From CAVRCA01 sp963719345 (GTDB lineage: Bacteria; Pseudomonadota; Alphaproteobacteria; Acetobacterales; Acetobacteraceae), in assembly GCA_963719345.1 (NCBI GenBank), contig CAVRCA010000003.1, positions 496,001 to 560,000 on the forward strand: 64,000 bases of DNA. The letters are read 5' to 3'. Both the position numbers and the translations under genes were made by a program. This document shows, piece by piece, positions 19,373-27,665 of this stretch (its first letter is position 1; each line of letters starts with the position of its first letter). Under the pieces are notes generated by a model. The model was not told the DNA's origin. It ran no database searches and saw nothing but the letters and a program-made list of their open reading frames with translations.

Positions 19373-20053
19373 TCAGCGCCGGACGAGGTGCGCGGCCGCG
19401 CTCCTGCGATGCTCCCACCCAGCGCACTCCAGCTCCGGCGCATCGCTGTCCGCTCGCGGGTAGCCCAGGCAGAAGTAGCCGATGAGCCTCCAATCCGCCG
19501 GCACGTCTAGCGCCGCTGTGACGACCGCCGGGTCGAGGATCGACACCCAGCCCAGGCCCAGGCCAGCCGCCCGCGCCGCGAGCCAGAGTGTGTGCACGGC
19601 CATCACGGCCGAGTAGGCGACCGTCTCCGGCATGGTCTGGCGCCCAAGGCCGAGCCCTTGCTCCGGGTCGGGCTCGGCGAACACGGCGAGGTGACACGGG
19701 GCCTCGTCAAGGCCGGCCAATTTGAGGCGCCCGTAGAGCGCCGCGCGGCCGGCGTCCTGCTGTGCGAGCGCTTCGGCGTTGCAAGCCTCGAAGCTCGCCC
19801 GCACGGCCGCACGCCGCGCGAGATCCTCGACCGTGACGAAGCGCCAGGGCTGACTGAGGCCGACCGAAGGGGCCAGGTACGCCGCATCCAGCAACTCCTC
19901 CAGCAGAGCCGCGGGCACCGGCTCGGGGCGGAAGCGACGCACGTCACGCCGCCACCGGAACAAGTCCAGCAGGCGCGCCCGGAACGCGCCGTCGAAGACC
20001 AGGGCGGACGCGCTCGCGGCCAAGGATCTCACCGTGCGTGCCGGGCTCGGCAC
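19373..20053 (-). CDS. bluB: 5,6-dimethylbenzimidazole synthase
   Basis: BluB is a flavin-destroying nitroreductase-fold enzyme that turns FMNH2 and oxygen into the lower ligand of vitamin B12. The 226-residue product has the family segments RRDVRRFRPEPVPAALLEELLDAAYLAPSVGLSQPWRF, NAEALAQQDAGRAALYGRLKLAGLDEAP and TMPETVAYSAVMAVHTLWLAARAAGLGLGWVSILDP. These distinguish BluB from general nitroreductases. It starts at GTG 20053. No other cobalamin gene is in the window. I looked for a cobalamin riboswitch in the 207 bases upstream and saw none. The Nramp-like gene lies upstream on the same strand. Confidence 0.9.
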   Translation of the reverse strand: MPSPARTVRSLAASASALVFDGAFRARLLDLFRWRRDVRRFRPEPVPAALLEELLDAAYLAPSVGLSQPWRFVTVEDLARRAAVRASFEACNAEALAQQDAGRAALYGRLKLAGLDEAPCHLAVFAEPDPEQGLGLGRQTMPETVAYSAVMAVHTLWLAARAAGLGLGWVSILDPAVVTAALDVPADWRLIGYFCLGYPRADSDAPELECAGWEHRRSAAAHLVRR

Positions 20054-20260
20054 CGCTCTCCTTCCTCATGCCTCATTGAAATGCGTGGCGTCCCGTGGCG
20101 GCGTGCCGTTGTCCATGCGGCTCAGGTCCCACCACGCCGGATGGGCGTCCGGGCAGCACCGGCCAGTGGGGTCAACAGCGGAGGCGGTTTGCATCCCGAT
20201 TACGGATCACGCTCCGGCCGACACGTCGAGCCTAAAGTTCGCGCGTATGTGGGTGCGCCC

Positions 20261-21604
20261 TCAGCTGCCCCAGGTCGCGAACATGGCCGCCACGGCCACT
20301 GCCATAACCGCCGTCGCCACCCAGCCCACCAGCTTCAGCGCCGGGTGGAGAACGAACGCACCCATGACGTCGCGTTTGGCCGCCATCAGCATCATCATCA
20401 CCATGACCGGGACGGCGACGATGCCGTTCAGCACCGCGCTCCAGAACAGCGCCTTCACCGGGTCCAGCGAGCTGAAATTGGCCAGCGCGCCGGCCAGTGT
20501 GGCCAGTGCGATGGTGCCGTAGAACGCCTTGGCCTTGTGCGGATTGCGAGCGAGGCCGACCGGCCATTGGCGCGCCTCGCCCAGCGCGAACGCAGCCGAT
20601 CCGGCGAGCACCGGCAGAGCAAGCAGCCCGGTGCCGATGATGCCGAGCGCGAACACCGTGAACGCGAACGGCCCGGCGAGCGGACGCAAGGCCTCGGCGG
20701 CCTGCGACGAGGTCTGGATGTCGGTTTGGCCGTGTGCGTGCAGCGTCGCCGCCGTGGTCAGCACGATGAACAGCGCAACCAGGTTGGAAAACGCCATCCC
20801 GGTATAGGTGTCGAGGCGGATGCGGCGCAGTTCGCGCGGCGCTTGCCGGGGCGCCTCGACCAGCGGCCGGGATGCGGGGTTTTCAGAAACCTCCTCCACT
20901 TCCTCGCCGGCCTGCCAGAAGAACAGATACGGGCTGATCGTGGTGCCGAAGACCGCCACCACGACGGTGAGGTAGTCCGCCGAGAACTGGATGTGCGGCA
21001 CGATCAGGGATGCGGCCACCGTCCCCCACGGCACGTCGACCACGAACACGGTGGCCACGTAGGCAAACAGCGACAAGGTCAGCCATCTCAGGGCGGACAC
21101 GTAGCGCGAATACCGCATGAACACTTCGAGCAGCACCGAAACCACCGCGAACAGCCCGACATAGACGAGCAGCGGGCCGTCGATCAGCAGCTTCAGCGCC
21201 GCCGCCATTGCGCCGAGATCGGCTCCGATGTTGATTGTGTTTGCAACCACCAACAACGCCACGATGCCGTGCAACAGCGTCGTGGGATAGTGCCGGCGCA
21301 GATTGCCGGCGAGACCCCGTCCGGTCACGCGGCCGATCTGGGCGCTGATCTGCTGAACGGCGCACATCAGCGGATAGGTCAGCAGCAGCGTCCAGCCGAT
21401 CTGGTAGCCGAACTGTGCGCCGGCCTGCGAGTAGGTGGCGATGCCGCTCGGATCGTCGTCCGAGGCGCCGGTAATGAGGCCCGGCCCCATGACGTCGCGC
21501 AGCTTGGGCCGATCCGGCTGCTTGACTACGTGCGACGGCAGCGCGGCGGCAGGATCAGCTTCACTCACCGGCAGACTTTCGACCGTGGTCTCAGTCGAAC
21601 CCAA
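20261..21604 (-). CDS. Nramp-related metal transporter, non-canonical motifs
   Basis: An inner-membrane transporter of the Nramp superfamily with about eleven helices. Canonical Nramp proteins have DPGN in helix 1 and MPH in helix 6. Here helix 1 reads GASDDDPSGIATYSQAGAQFGY (DPSG) and helix 6 reads VFGTTISPYLFFWQAGEE (SPY for MPH). The metal-binding Met is therefore absent, and the ion may not be Mn2+ or Fe2+. The longest frame starts at TTG 21604, overlapping the amidase end. GTG 21568 (VSEADPAAALPS) is an equally likely start and would leave a short gap. It probably shares a transcript with the amidase. Confidence 0.82.
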   Translation of the reverse strand: MGSTETTVESLPVSEADPAAALPSHVVKQPDRPKLRDVMGPGLITGASDDDPSGIATYSQAGAQFGYQIGWTLLLTYPLMCAVQQISAQIGRVTGRGLAGNLRRHYPTTLLHGIVALLVVANTINIGADLGAMAAALKLLIDGPLLVYVGLFAVVSVLLEVFMRYSRYVSALRWLTLSLFAYVATVFVVDVPWGTVAASLIVPHIQFSADYLTVVVAVFGTTISPYLFFWQAGEEVEEVSENPASRPLVEAPRQAPRELRRIRLDTYTGMAFSNLVALFIVLTTAATLHAHGQTDIQTSSQAAEALRPLAGPFAFTVFALGIIGTGLLALPVLAGSAAFALGEARQWPVGLARNPHKAKAFYGTIALATLAGALANFSSLDPVKALFWSAVLNGIVAVPVMVMMMLMAAKRDVMGAFVLHPALKLVGWVATAVMAVAVAAMFATWGS

Positions 21605-23042
21605 TTGGCGGCGTGAAGTTTTGCCACTCCCGCTCGATCAGCCGCGCCACGGCGATCGTGGTCCGGTCGCCGTAAAGCGGTCCGACGATCTGCACGCCCA
21701 TCGGCAGGCCGGAATGGGTGAAGCCCATGGGCGCCGTCGTCGCCGGCAGATGGAATCCGCCGCTGAGACCGGGCCAAAACAGCATATCGTTGTACGGGAT
21801 CTCCTGCCCGTTGACCGGCATGAGACGGGCCGATTGCGGGTCCTCCCGCATGTGCGGGATGGCCGCGGTCGAGATCACCGGGCAGAACAGCACATCCCAG
21901 TTCTGGAAGAACGCGCCCCAGGCGCGGCGGATCTGGCAGCGGCGCTCGTTGAGAGCAAGCCACTCCCGATGGCTCATTCCGGCGGCCCGTGCCATGACCA
22001 CGAAGGCGCGCACGTCCTCGGGCCCGTGCTCGGCCGCCTTCTCCAGCAGCCTGCCGATCGCCTCCTCCGTCATCCGGCCGCTGAAAGCCGCCTGGAGGAG
22101 CCGCAAGTAGACGTGGAACGCCTCGGTCGGGTCGAATGCCGGCCGCACCGTCGTGCTCACCTTCGCTCCCTTGCGGCGGAAAAAGGTGGCCAGCGCCTGC
22201 AACCGCGTCACGGTCTCGGTATCCGTCGCGTGGCCGGGCTGCTCGGCCCATACCGCGACCCGCAATCCCTCGAAGCCCGTCACGGCGGGGGCGGGCAGCG
22301 TCAGGGTCAGGGCCGTCTCGGTCTCGTCCGGCACGCCGAGCAATCCGAGCCCAAGTGCGAGATCCTCCGCCGAGCGGGCCAGCGGACCGATCACCGAGAT
22401 GTCGGTCATCGAAGCGGCGTCGGACAGCGAATGCCCGCGCATCGGGCAGAGGCCCCAGGTGGGCTTATGGCCGAACACGCCGCAGTAATGCGCCGGCACC
22501 CGGATCGAGCCACCGATGTCGCTGCCGATCTCGAAGCCGGTGATCCCGGCCGCCAGTGCCGCCGCGGCGCCCCCGGACGAGCCGCCCGGCGTGTGCTCGA
22601 CGTTCCACGGATTGCTGGTCGCCCCGTAGATCGGGTTGTAGCTCTGCCAGTCCGCCAAGGCGACCGGCACGTTGGTCTTGCCGAACACCACCGCGCCAGC
22701 CGCCTCGAGCCGGTCGACCGCGAGCGCGTTGCGGTCGGCCCGGTGGTCGCGCCGATCCTCCAGGCCCCAGGTGGTCGGCAGCCCGTCGACGTCGAAACTC
22801 TCCTTGACGGTCATCGGCACGCCAAACAGGGCGCCGAAGCCGCCCTCCTTGCCGCGCCTGCGATCGAGGGCGCGGGCCCGCTTGCGGGCACGGTCGAAAT
22901 CGCGGACCACGATCGAATTGAGTTGCTGGTCGAGCCGCTCCACCCGCTCGATGAAATGGTCGAGCAGTTCGAGGCAGCCGATCCGGCCGCGGCGAACCAG
23001 CAGGGCGAGACTTTTTGCCGGCAGGAAGGCGAGTTCGGCCAT
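21591..23042 (-). CDS. Amidase signature family hydrolase
   Basis: A 483-residue amidase (GatA-like fold). The Ser-cis-Ser-Lys triad is visible as the Lys in GVPMTVKESFD, the cis-Ser in HTPGGSSGGAAAALAAG, and the nucleophile Ser in GSDIGGSIRVPAHYCGVFG. It is not a GatA, as no gatB or gatC is adjacent. ATG 23042 gives MAELAFLPAKSLALLV. It is 4 bases downstream of the SDR stop and follows the thioesterase, so three enzymes (thioesterase, SDR, amidase) share a transcript. The substrate is unknown; an aryl or acyl amide is possible given the CoA thioesterase partner. Confidence 0.88.
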   Translation of the reverse strand: MAELAFLPAKSLALLVRRGRIGCLELLDHFIERVERLDQQLNSIVVRDFDRARKRARALDRRRGKEGGFGALFGVPMTVKESFDVDGLPTTWGLEDRRDHRADRNALAVDRLEAAGAVVFGKTNVPVALADWQSYNPIYGATSNPWNVEHTPGGSSGGAAAALAAGITGFEIGSDIGGSIRVPAHYCGVFGHKPTWGLCPMRGHSLSDAASMTDISVIGPLARSAEDLALGLGLLGVPDETETALTLTLPAPAVTGFEGLRVAVWAEQPGHATDTETVTRLQALATFFRRKGAKVSTTVRPAFDPTEAFHVYLRLLQAAFSGRMTEEAIGRLLEKAAEHGPEDVRAFVVMARAAGMSHREWLALNERRCQIRRAWGAFFQNWDVLFCPVISTAAIPHMREDPQSARLMPVNGQEIPYNDMLFWPGLSGGFHLPATTAPMGFTHSGLPMGVQIVGPLYGDRTTIAVARLIEREWQNFTPPIGFD

Positions 23043-23046
23043 GCGC

Positions 23047-23829
23047 TCAGCCCATCGACGAGTTGAAGGAGCCGCCGTCGAGCAGCAGGTTCTGCCCGAC
23101 GATGAAGCCGGAGGAGGCGGCGCACAGGAAGGCGCAGGCATCGCCGAACTCCGCCGGGTTACCCACCCGTCCGGGGATGCTGCCTTGGGCGCGCTCGGCG
23201 ACGATGTCGTCCACCGGCCGGTTCGATTGCCGCGCCGCTTCCGTGGCACCGCCGCGCAGCCGATCGGTCAGGAAGGGGCCGGGCAGCAGGTTGTTGATCG
23301 TCACGTTGTGGCGCGAGACCTGGCGGGCCAGCCCGGCGACGAAGCCGGTCAGCCCGGCTCGCGCCCCGTTGCTCATGCCAAGCTCCGGGATCGGCGACTT
23401 CACCGAACCCGAGGTGATGTTGACGATGCGGCCGAACCGCCGCTCCACCATGCCGTCGACCACGGATTTGATGAGGAAGATCGGCGCCAGCATGTTGGCG
23501 TCGAGCGCGCGTATCCAGTCGTCGCGCCCCCACTCGCGAAAATCGCCGCGCGGTGGGCCGCCGGCGTTGTTGACCAGGATGTCGGGGTTCGGGCAGGCGG
23601 CGAGCGCCGCCGCGCGGCCCGCCTCGGTCGCGATGTCGCCCGCCACCGGCGTGACCGTGGCGCCGGTCTCCCGACGGATCTCGTCGGCGGTCGCCTCCAA
23701 CGTCTCGCGGGTGCGGGCGGTGATCACAAGCTCCACGCCCTCGCGCGCCAGCGCCACCGCGCAGGCCCGCCCCAGTCCCTTGCTGGCGGCACAGACGATC
23801 GCCTTGCGGCCCTTGATGCCCAGGTCCAT
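23047..23829 (-). CDS. SDR family protein lacking the YxxxK catalytic pair
   Basis: A 260-residue short-chain dehydrogenase/reductase homologue. The cofactor region is only partly typical: AIVCAASKGLGRACAVALAREG in place of TGxxxGIG. The structural NNAG is kept (ILVNNAGGPPRG). The catalytic Ser region is RIVNITSGSVKSPIPELG, but where YxxxK should follow, the sequence reads SNGARAGLTG, so Tyr is Ser and Lys is Arg. This variant occurs in a recognisable SDR subgroup and is not a sequencing artefact, as the frame is clean. Either catalysis differs or the protein is not a dehydrogenase. It is encoded between the thioesterase and the amidase. Confidence 0.85.
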   Translation of the reverse strand: MDLGIKGRKAIVCAASKGLGRACAVALAREGVELVITARTRETLEATADEIRRETGATVTPVAGDIATEAGRAAALAACPNPDILVNNAGGPPRGDFREWGRDDWIRALDANMLAPIFLIKSVVDGMVERRFGRIVNITSGSVKSPIPELGMSNGARAGLTGFVAGLARQVSRHNVTINNLLPGPFLTDRLRGGATEAARQSNRPVDDIVAERAQGSIPGRVGNPAEFGDACAFLCAASSGFIVGQNLLLDGGSFNSSMG

Positions 23830-23846
23830 CGATCTCTTCCTGTCTG

Positions 23847-24281
23847 TTACGACGCGATCTGTTGCAGCCGGGCCCGCATCGTCTCGGGGATCGGCTGCGG
23901 CCGTTGCGTCTCTGCCTCCACGAAGACGTGGATGAAATGACCCTCCGCCGCGGCAACATCCTCGTCGTTGCGGAACACCCCGATCTCGTAGCGGATGGAG
24001 CTGCGGCCGACATTGGCGACCCGCAGGCCGACGTCGATCCGGTCGGGAAACGCGACCGAGCTGTGGTAGCGGCACTGCACCTCGGCCACGACGCAGCGCA
24101 CCGGCCCATCGAGCAGGTCGATGCCGGCATGGGTCATTTCGTAGTACGTCACCGCCGTATCGAAGAACGAGAAATAGTTGACGTTGTTGACGTGCCGGAA
24201 CGCGTCGTTGTCCATCCAGCGGGTGGTGAGCGCGTGGAAATGACGGTAGTCGGCGCGCGTTCCAGGCGGGGGTCGGCTCAT
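23847..24281 (-). CDS. Hotdog-fold acyl-CoA thioesterase (4HBT/YbgC-like)
   Basis: A 144-residue single hotdog domain. The motif TTRWMDNDAFRHVNNVNYFSFFDTAVTYYE has the catalytic Asp and the NNVxYxxFF pattern of 4-hydroxybenzoyl-CoA-type thioesterases. The second half (CRYHSSVAFPDRIDVGLRVANVGRSSIRYEIGVF) is the central helix-sheet part. It is the first gene of the minus-strand run thioesterase-SDR-amidase and is divergent from the GlcD-type oxidase. The thioester it cuts is unknown; short acyl or aromatic CoA is usual. Confidence 0.88.
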   Translation of the reverse strand: MSRPPPGTRADYRHFHALTTRWMDNDAFRHVNNVNYFSFFDTAVTYYEMTHAGIDLLDGPVRCVVAEVQCRYHSSVAFPDRIDVGLRVANVGRSSIRYEIGVFRNDEDVAAAEGHFIHVFVEAETQRPQPIPETMRARLQQIAS

Positions 24282-24366
24282 TGCGTCTCGCTTGGGGTCG
24301 GGTGGTCGGCTGGACTACAGCCTGTTCGCCCCGCTTCGTCCATGGGGTTGTCCACTGTTCGCATCG

Positions 24367-24411
24367 CCTCTTGCACGGGGGCAAGCCGCCCCGTAGTGCA
24401 GAGGCAAGAGG
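24367..24411 (+). promoter_or_regulatory. Inverted repeat in the leader of the GlcD-type gene
   Basis: CCTCTTGC (24367-24374) and GCAAGAGG (24404-24411) form a perfect 8-bp inverted repeat. Inside it, CGGGG (24376-24380) can pair with CCCCG (24389-24393). The structure ends 25 bases before the start codon at 24437, in a 155-base divergent promoter region. It could be an operator or an RNA stem in the leader. I do not recognise a known regulator site. Confidence 0.4.
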
Positions 24412-24436
24412 CCCGGACGGGAAAGAGAGGAGCGCC

Positions 24437-25831
24437 ATGCCTGCGGATCATGCGGTGCCTGCCGACGCGGTTCTCGAGGCCGCGCGCGGCTTCCTCGGCG
24501 AGCGGATCACGACCAATCCGGGGCTGCGCGAGCACCATTCGCACGGCCAGGACACCCAAACGCCGGCCCTGCCCGACGCGGTCGCCTTTGTCGAGACGTC
24601 CGAGGAGGCGGCGCGGCTGCTGGCATTGTGCAACGCGCACGGCGTTCCGGTGGTGGCGTGGGGTGCAGGCACCTCGCTCGAGGGTCACGTCACGCCGGTG
24701 CGCGGCGGGATCACGCTCGACCTCTCCCGCATGACCGAGGTCCTCGAGGTGAGCCAGCCGGACATGGATTGCCGGGTCCAGGCCGGCGTGACGCGGGACC
24801 AGCTCAACGCGCATCTGCGCGATCAGGGCCTGTTCTTCCCGGTCGATCCCGGCACCAGCCTCTGCACCATCGGCGGGATGTGCGCGACGCGGGCGTCCGG
24901 CACCAATGCGGTGCGCTACGGCACCATTCGGGAGAACGTGCTCGGGCTGACGGTCGCGCTCGCCGACGGCCGGGTGATCCGCACCGGCGGGCGGGTGCGC
25001 AAGTCGGCCACCGGCTACGACCTCACCCACCTGCTCATCGGCTCGGAAGGCACGCTCGGGGTGATCACCGAGATCCAGTTGCGGCTGCACGGCATTCCCG
25101 AGGCCGCCTCCGCCGCCACCTGCCAGTTCGACACGCTCGGCGCGGCGGTCGAGACGGTGATCGCCATCCTGCAGACCGGCATCCCGGTGGCGCGCATGGA
25201 GTTGCTGGACGACGTGCAGATGGGCGCCTGCATCGCCTACTCCAAACTCGACGGACTGCGCGCCCTGCCGAGCCTGTTCTTCGAGTTCCACGGCACCGCC
25301 GCCTCGGTGGCCGAGCAGGCGAGCCAGGCGGAAGACATCGCCGCCGGGTTCGGCGCGCACGGGTTCGCCTGGGCGGTAGACCAGGAACAGCGCAACAAGC
25401 TCTGGCAGGCACGGCACGACGCGCTGTGGGCGGCGCTGGCGCTGAAGCCCGGGCATGGCTCGCTGGCGACCAACTCGATCGTGCCGATCTCGCGCCTGGA
25501 CGAGGCGATCCTCGGCACGCAGGCGGACATCCGCGCCTCGGGCCTGACCGCGCCGATCGTCGGTCATGTCGGGGACGGCAATTTCCACACCGTCATTTTG
25601 GTGCCCCCGGAGCCGGATGGGCTGGAGCGCGCCTGGGCACTCGACAAGAAGATCGTCGGCCGCGCACTGGACCTCGGCGGCTCGTGCAGCGGCGAGCACG
25701 GCATCGGCATCGGCAAGCGCGAGTTCTTGGAGCGCGAGCATGGGGTGGAGACACTGGCGGTAATGCGCTCGATCAAGGCGGCGCTCGACCCGCGCGGCAT
25801 CATGAACCCGGGCAAAATCTTTCTGAATTGA
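24437..25831 (+). CDS. FAD-linked oxidase, GlcD type (D-lactate/glycolate dehydrogenase-like)
   Basis: A 464-residue FAD enzyme of the vanillyl-alcohol oxidase superfamily. The FAD-binding PCMH domain has VPVVAWGAGTSLEGHVTPVRGGITLDLSRM and GTSLCTIGGMCATRASGTNAVRYGTIRENVLGL. The C-terminal cap domain has PIVGHVGDGNFHTVILV and the flavin-site ending GGSCSGEHGIGIGKREFL followed by LDPRGIMNPGKIF. These place it with D-lactate dehydrogenase (cytochrome) and GlcD. No GlcE or GlcF genes accompany it, so a single-subunit D-lactate-type enzyme is more likely than glycolate oxidase. A GAGAGG site precedes ATG 24437. The permease 46 bases downstream may import its substrate. Confidence 0.88.
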   Translation: MPADHAVPADAVLEAARGFLGERITTNPGLREHHSHGQDTQTPALPDAVAFVETSEEAARLLALCNAHGVPVVAWGAGTSLEGHVTPVRGGITLDLSRMTEVLEVSQPDMDCRVQAGVTRDQLNAHLRDQGLFFPVDPGTSLCTIGGMCATRASGTNAVRYGTIRENVLGLTVALADGRVIRTGGRVRKSATGYDLTHLLIGSEGTLGVITEIQLRLHGIPEAASAATCQFDTLGAAVETVIAILQTGIPVARMELLDDVQMGACIAYSKLDGLRALPSLFFEFHGTAASVAEQASQAEDIAAGFGAHGFAWAVDQEQRNKLWQARHDALWAALALKPGHGSLATNSIVPISRLDEAILGTQADIRASGLTAPIVGHVGDGNFHTVILVPPEPDGLERAWALDKKIVGRALDLGGSCSGEHGIGIGKREFLEREHGVETLAVMRSIKAALDPRGIMNPGKIFLN

Positions 25832-25877
25832 GGCTTTTCTCCGCCCGGCGCTCCCGCCACAGCGAGGGGGGCAGGTC

Positions 25878-27665
25878 TTGACCCTGCACCAGATCGAGTC
25901 CCTCGCGATCATCGCGGGGATGCTCGGCCTCTTTCTCTTCGACCGGCTGCGCTATGATGTTGTCGCGGCAGCGGCGCTGTGCTGCGCGGCGCTCACGGGA
26001 GTGGTGCCTTCGGGCAAAGTGTTTGAAGGGTTCGCGAACCCGGTCATCATCATCATCGCCTCCGTGCTCGTCGTCAGCCGGGCGATGGCGGCCTCCGGGC
26101 TGATCGAGGCAGCGACCCGCCGGGTGCTGCGGCGGCTCCATTCCACCACCTTGCAGGTCGGCGCCCTCACCGCCGCGGTGACGCTGCTGTCGGCCGTGGT
26201 CAAGAATGTCGGCACCCTCGGGGTGTTCCTGCCCTTGGCGATCCAGGCCGCGGAGCGACGCCAGCGGCCGGTCTCGCTCTACCTCATGCCGCTGGCGTTC
26301 GGCTCCCTCGTCGGCGGCACCATGACGCTGATCGGCACCTCGCCCAACCTGCTGATCTCCTCCGTGCGCCAGGAGATTACCGGCCAACCTTACCATCTGT
26401 TCGACTTCCTGCCGGTCGGGTTGCCGCTGTCGATCGTCGCCATCGTCTTCCTCAGCGTGGGCTGGCGGCTGCTGCCGCGGGACCGGCGTGGCCGCACGAC
26501 GAGCGACCAGCAACTCCGGATCGAGGACTACACAAGCGAGGGAGTGCTGCCCGCAGGCTCGCCGCTGGTCGGCAAGCGGGTCGCCGACCTTGAGGCGCTG
26601 AGCGAAGGCGAGGTCACGGTCGCCGCGATCATCCGGGAAGAAGACCATCGCTACACTCCGGCCGCCGACTGGGAGCTGTTCGCGGGCGATCTGCTGGTCC
26701 TCCAGGGTGATCCGACGGCGCTGAAGCCGGTCGTCGACCAGGCCGGGGTGCAATTGCTCGGCGCCGAGGAGGCGGCGAAGGGCAAGCCGGCCGACCGGCA
26801 GGACGAGCTGGAAGCGATCGAGGCCGTCGTCTCCCCCAATTCGCCGCTGGTCGGACGGACGTTGCGGGGAGTGCGGCTACGCCAGCGCTACGGAATCAAC
26901 CTGCTGGCGCTCAGCCGGGCCGGAAGCCGCCTGACCACCAGGCTGCGGCAAAACCGCCTCCGGGCCGGCGACGTGCTCGTCCTGCAGGGACACCGCAGCC
27001 GCCTCGACCACGCGCTGTCGCGCCTCGGATGCCGGCCACTCGCTGCACGAAATCTCCCGATCGGCAGCCGCCGGCGCCCGCGATGGCTGCCATTGGCGAT
27101 CCTGGTCGGCTGCCTTGCCCTGATCACCGCTCGCTTGATCCCGGCGGAACTTGGCTTCTTTCTCGCTGCGGTGCTCGTCGTGTTGTGCGGCGTGATCTCG
27201 CCCCGCGAAGCCTACGACGCGGTCGAGTGGCCGATCATCGTGATGTTGGCGTGCCTCATCCCGGTCGGTGAAGGATTGAAGGAGACCGGAGCGGCCGGAC
27301 TGTTGGGCGATCAGCTCACGCACATCGCCCCGCACCTGCCCGGAACGCTCGCGGTCGGTCTGATGCTTGTGGCGTCCATGCTGGTGACGCCCTTGCTGCA
27401 CCATGCCGCCGCCGTGGTGGTCATGGGGCCGGTGGCGGCGGCGCTGGCGAAAAATCTCGGCTACGGGCCGGACCCGTTCCTGATGGCGGTGGCACTGGGC
27501 GCCGCGTGCGACTTCCTGACCCCGATCGGGCATCAGAACAACACGTTGGTGATGGGGCCGGCCGGTTACCGGTTCGGTGACTATTGGCGGCTCGGCCTGC
27601 CGCTGACGATCGTCACGGCTTGCCTCGGCACGGTGCTCATCGTAGCGGTGTGGCCGCTGCGGTAG
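25878..27665 (+). CDS. SLC13-type permease with two RCK_C (TrkA-C) domains
   Basis: A 595-residue inner-membrane transporter of the DASS/SLC13 group. Membrane helices flank a large soluble middle part. Residues about 215-290 and 300-380 read as two TrkA-C domains (LPAGSPLVGKRVADLEALSEGEV and VSPNSPLVGRTLRGVRLRQRYGINLLALSR). Transport motifs include GGTMTLIGTSPNLLIS and FLTPIGHQNNTLVMGPAGY, the two SNT/NT substrate loops. TTG 25878 is used because GAGGGGGG precedes it. Related proteins carry sulfate, dicarboxylates or other anions. A carboxylate would suit the GlcD-type enzyme upstream. The 3' end overlaps the opposing rimI gene by 29 bases. Confidence 0.88.
   Translation: MTLHQIESLAIIAGMLGLFLFDRLRYDVVAAAALCCAALTGVVPSGKVFEGFANPVIIIIASVLVVSRAMAASGLIEAATRRVLRRLHSTTLQVGALTAAVTLLSAVVKNVGTLGVFLPLAIQAAERRQRPVSLYLMPLAFGSLVGGTMTLIGTSPNLLISSVRQEITGQPYHLFDFLPVGLPLSIVAIVFLSVGWRLLPRDRRGRTTSDQQLRIEDYTSEGVLPAGSPLVGKRVADLEALSEGEVTVAAIIREEDHRYTPAADWELFAGDLLVLQGDPTALKPVVDQAGVQLLGAEEAAKGKPADRQDELEAIEAVVSPNSPLVGRTLRGVRLRQRYGINLLALSRAGSRLTTRLRQNRLRAGDVLVLQGHRSRLDHALSRLGCRPLAARNLPIGSRRRPRWLPLAILVGCLALITARLIPAELGFFLAAVLVVLCGVISPREAYDAVEWPIIVMLACLIPVGEGLKETGAAGLLGDQLTHIAPHLPGTLAVGLMLVASMLVTPLLHHAAAVVVMGPVAAALAKNLGYGPDPFLMAVALGAACDFLTPIGHQNNTLVMGPAGYRFGDYWRLGLPLTIVTACLGTVLIVAVWPLR

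Noticed and set aside
20054..20260. Possible cobalamin riboswitch upstream of bluB
   Set aside because: I did not find the B12-box or the conserved purine core on either strand by eye. A covariance search would be needed to exclude it.
21591..23042. Glutamyl-tRNA amidotransferase subunit A (GatA)
   Set aside because: No gatB or gatC is adjacent, and the neighbours are a thioesterase and an SDR. General amidase is the safer call.
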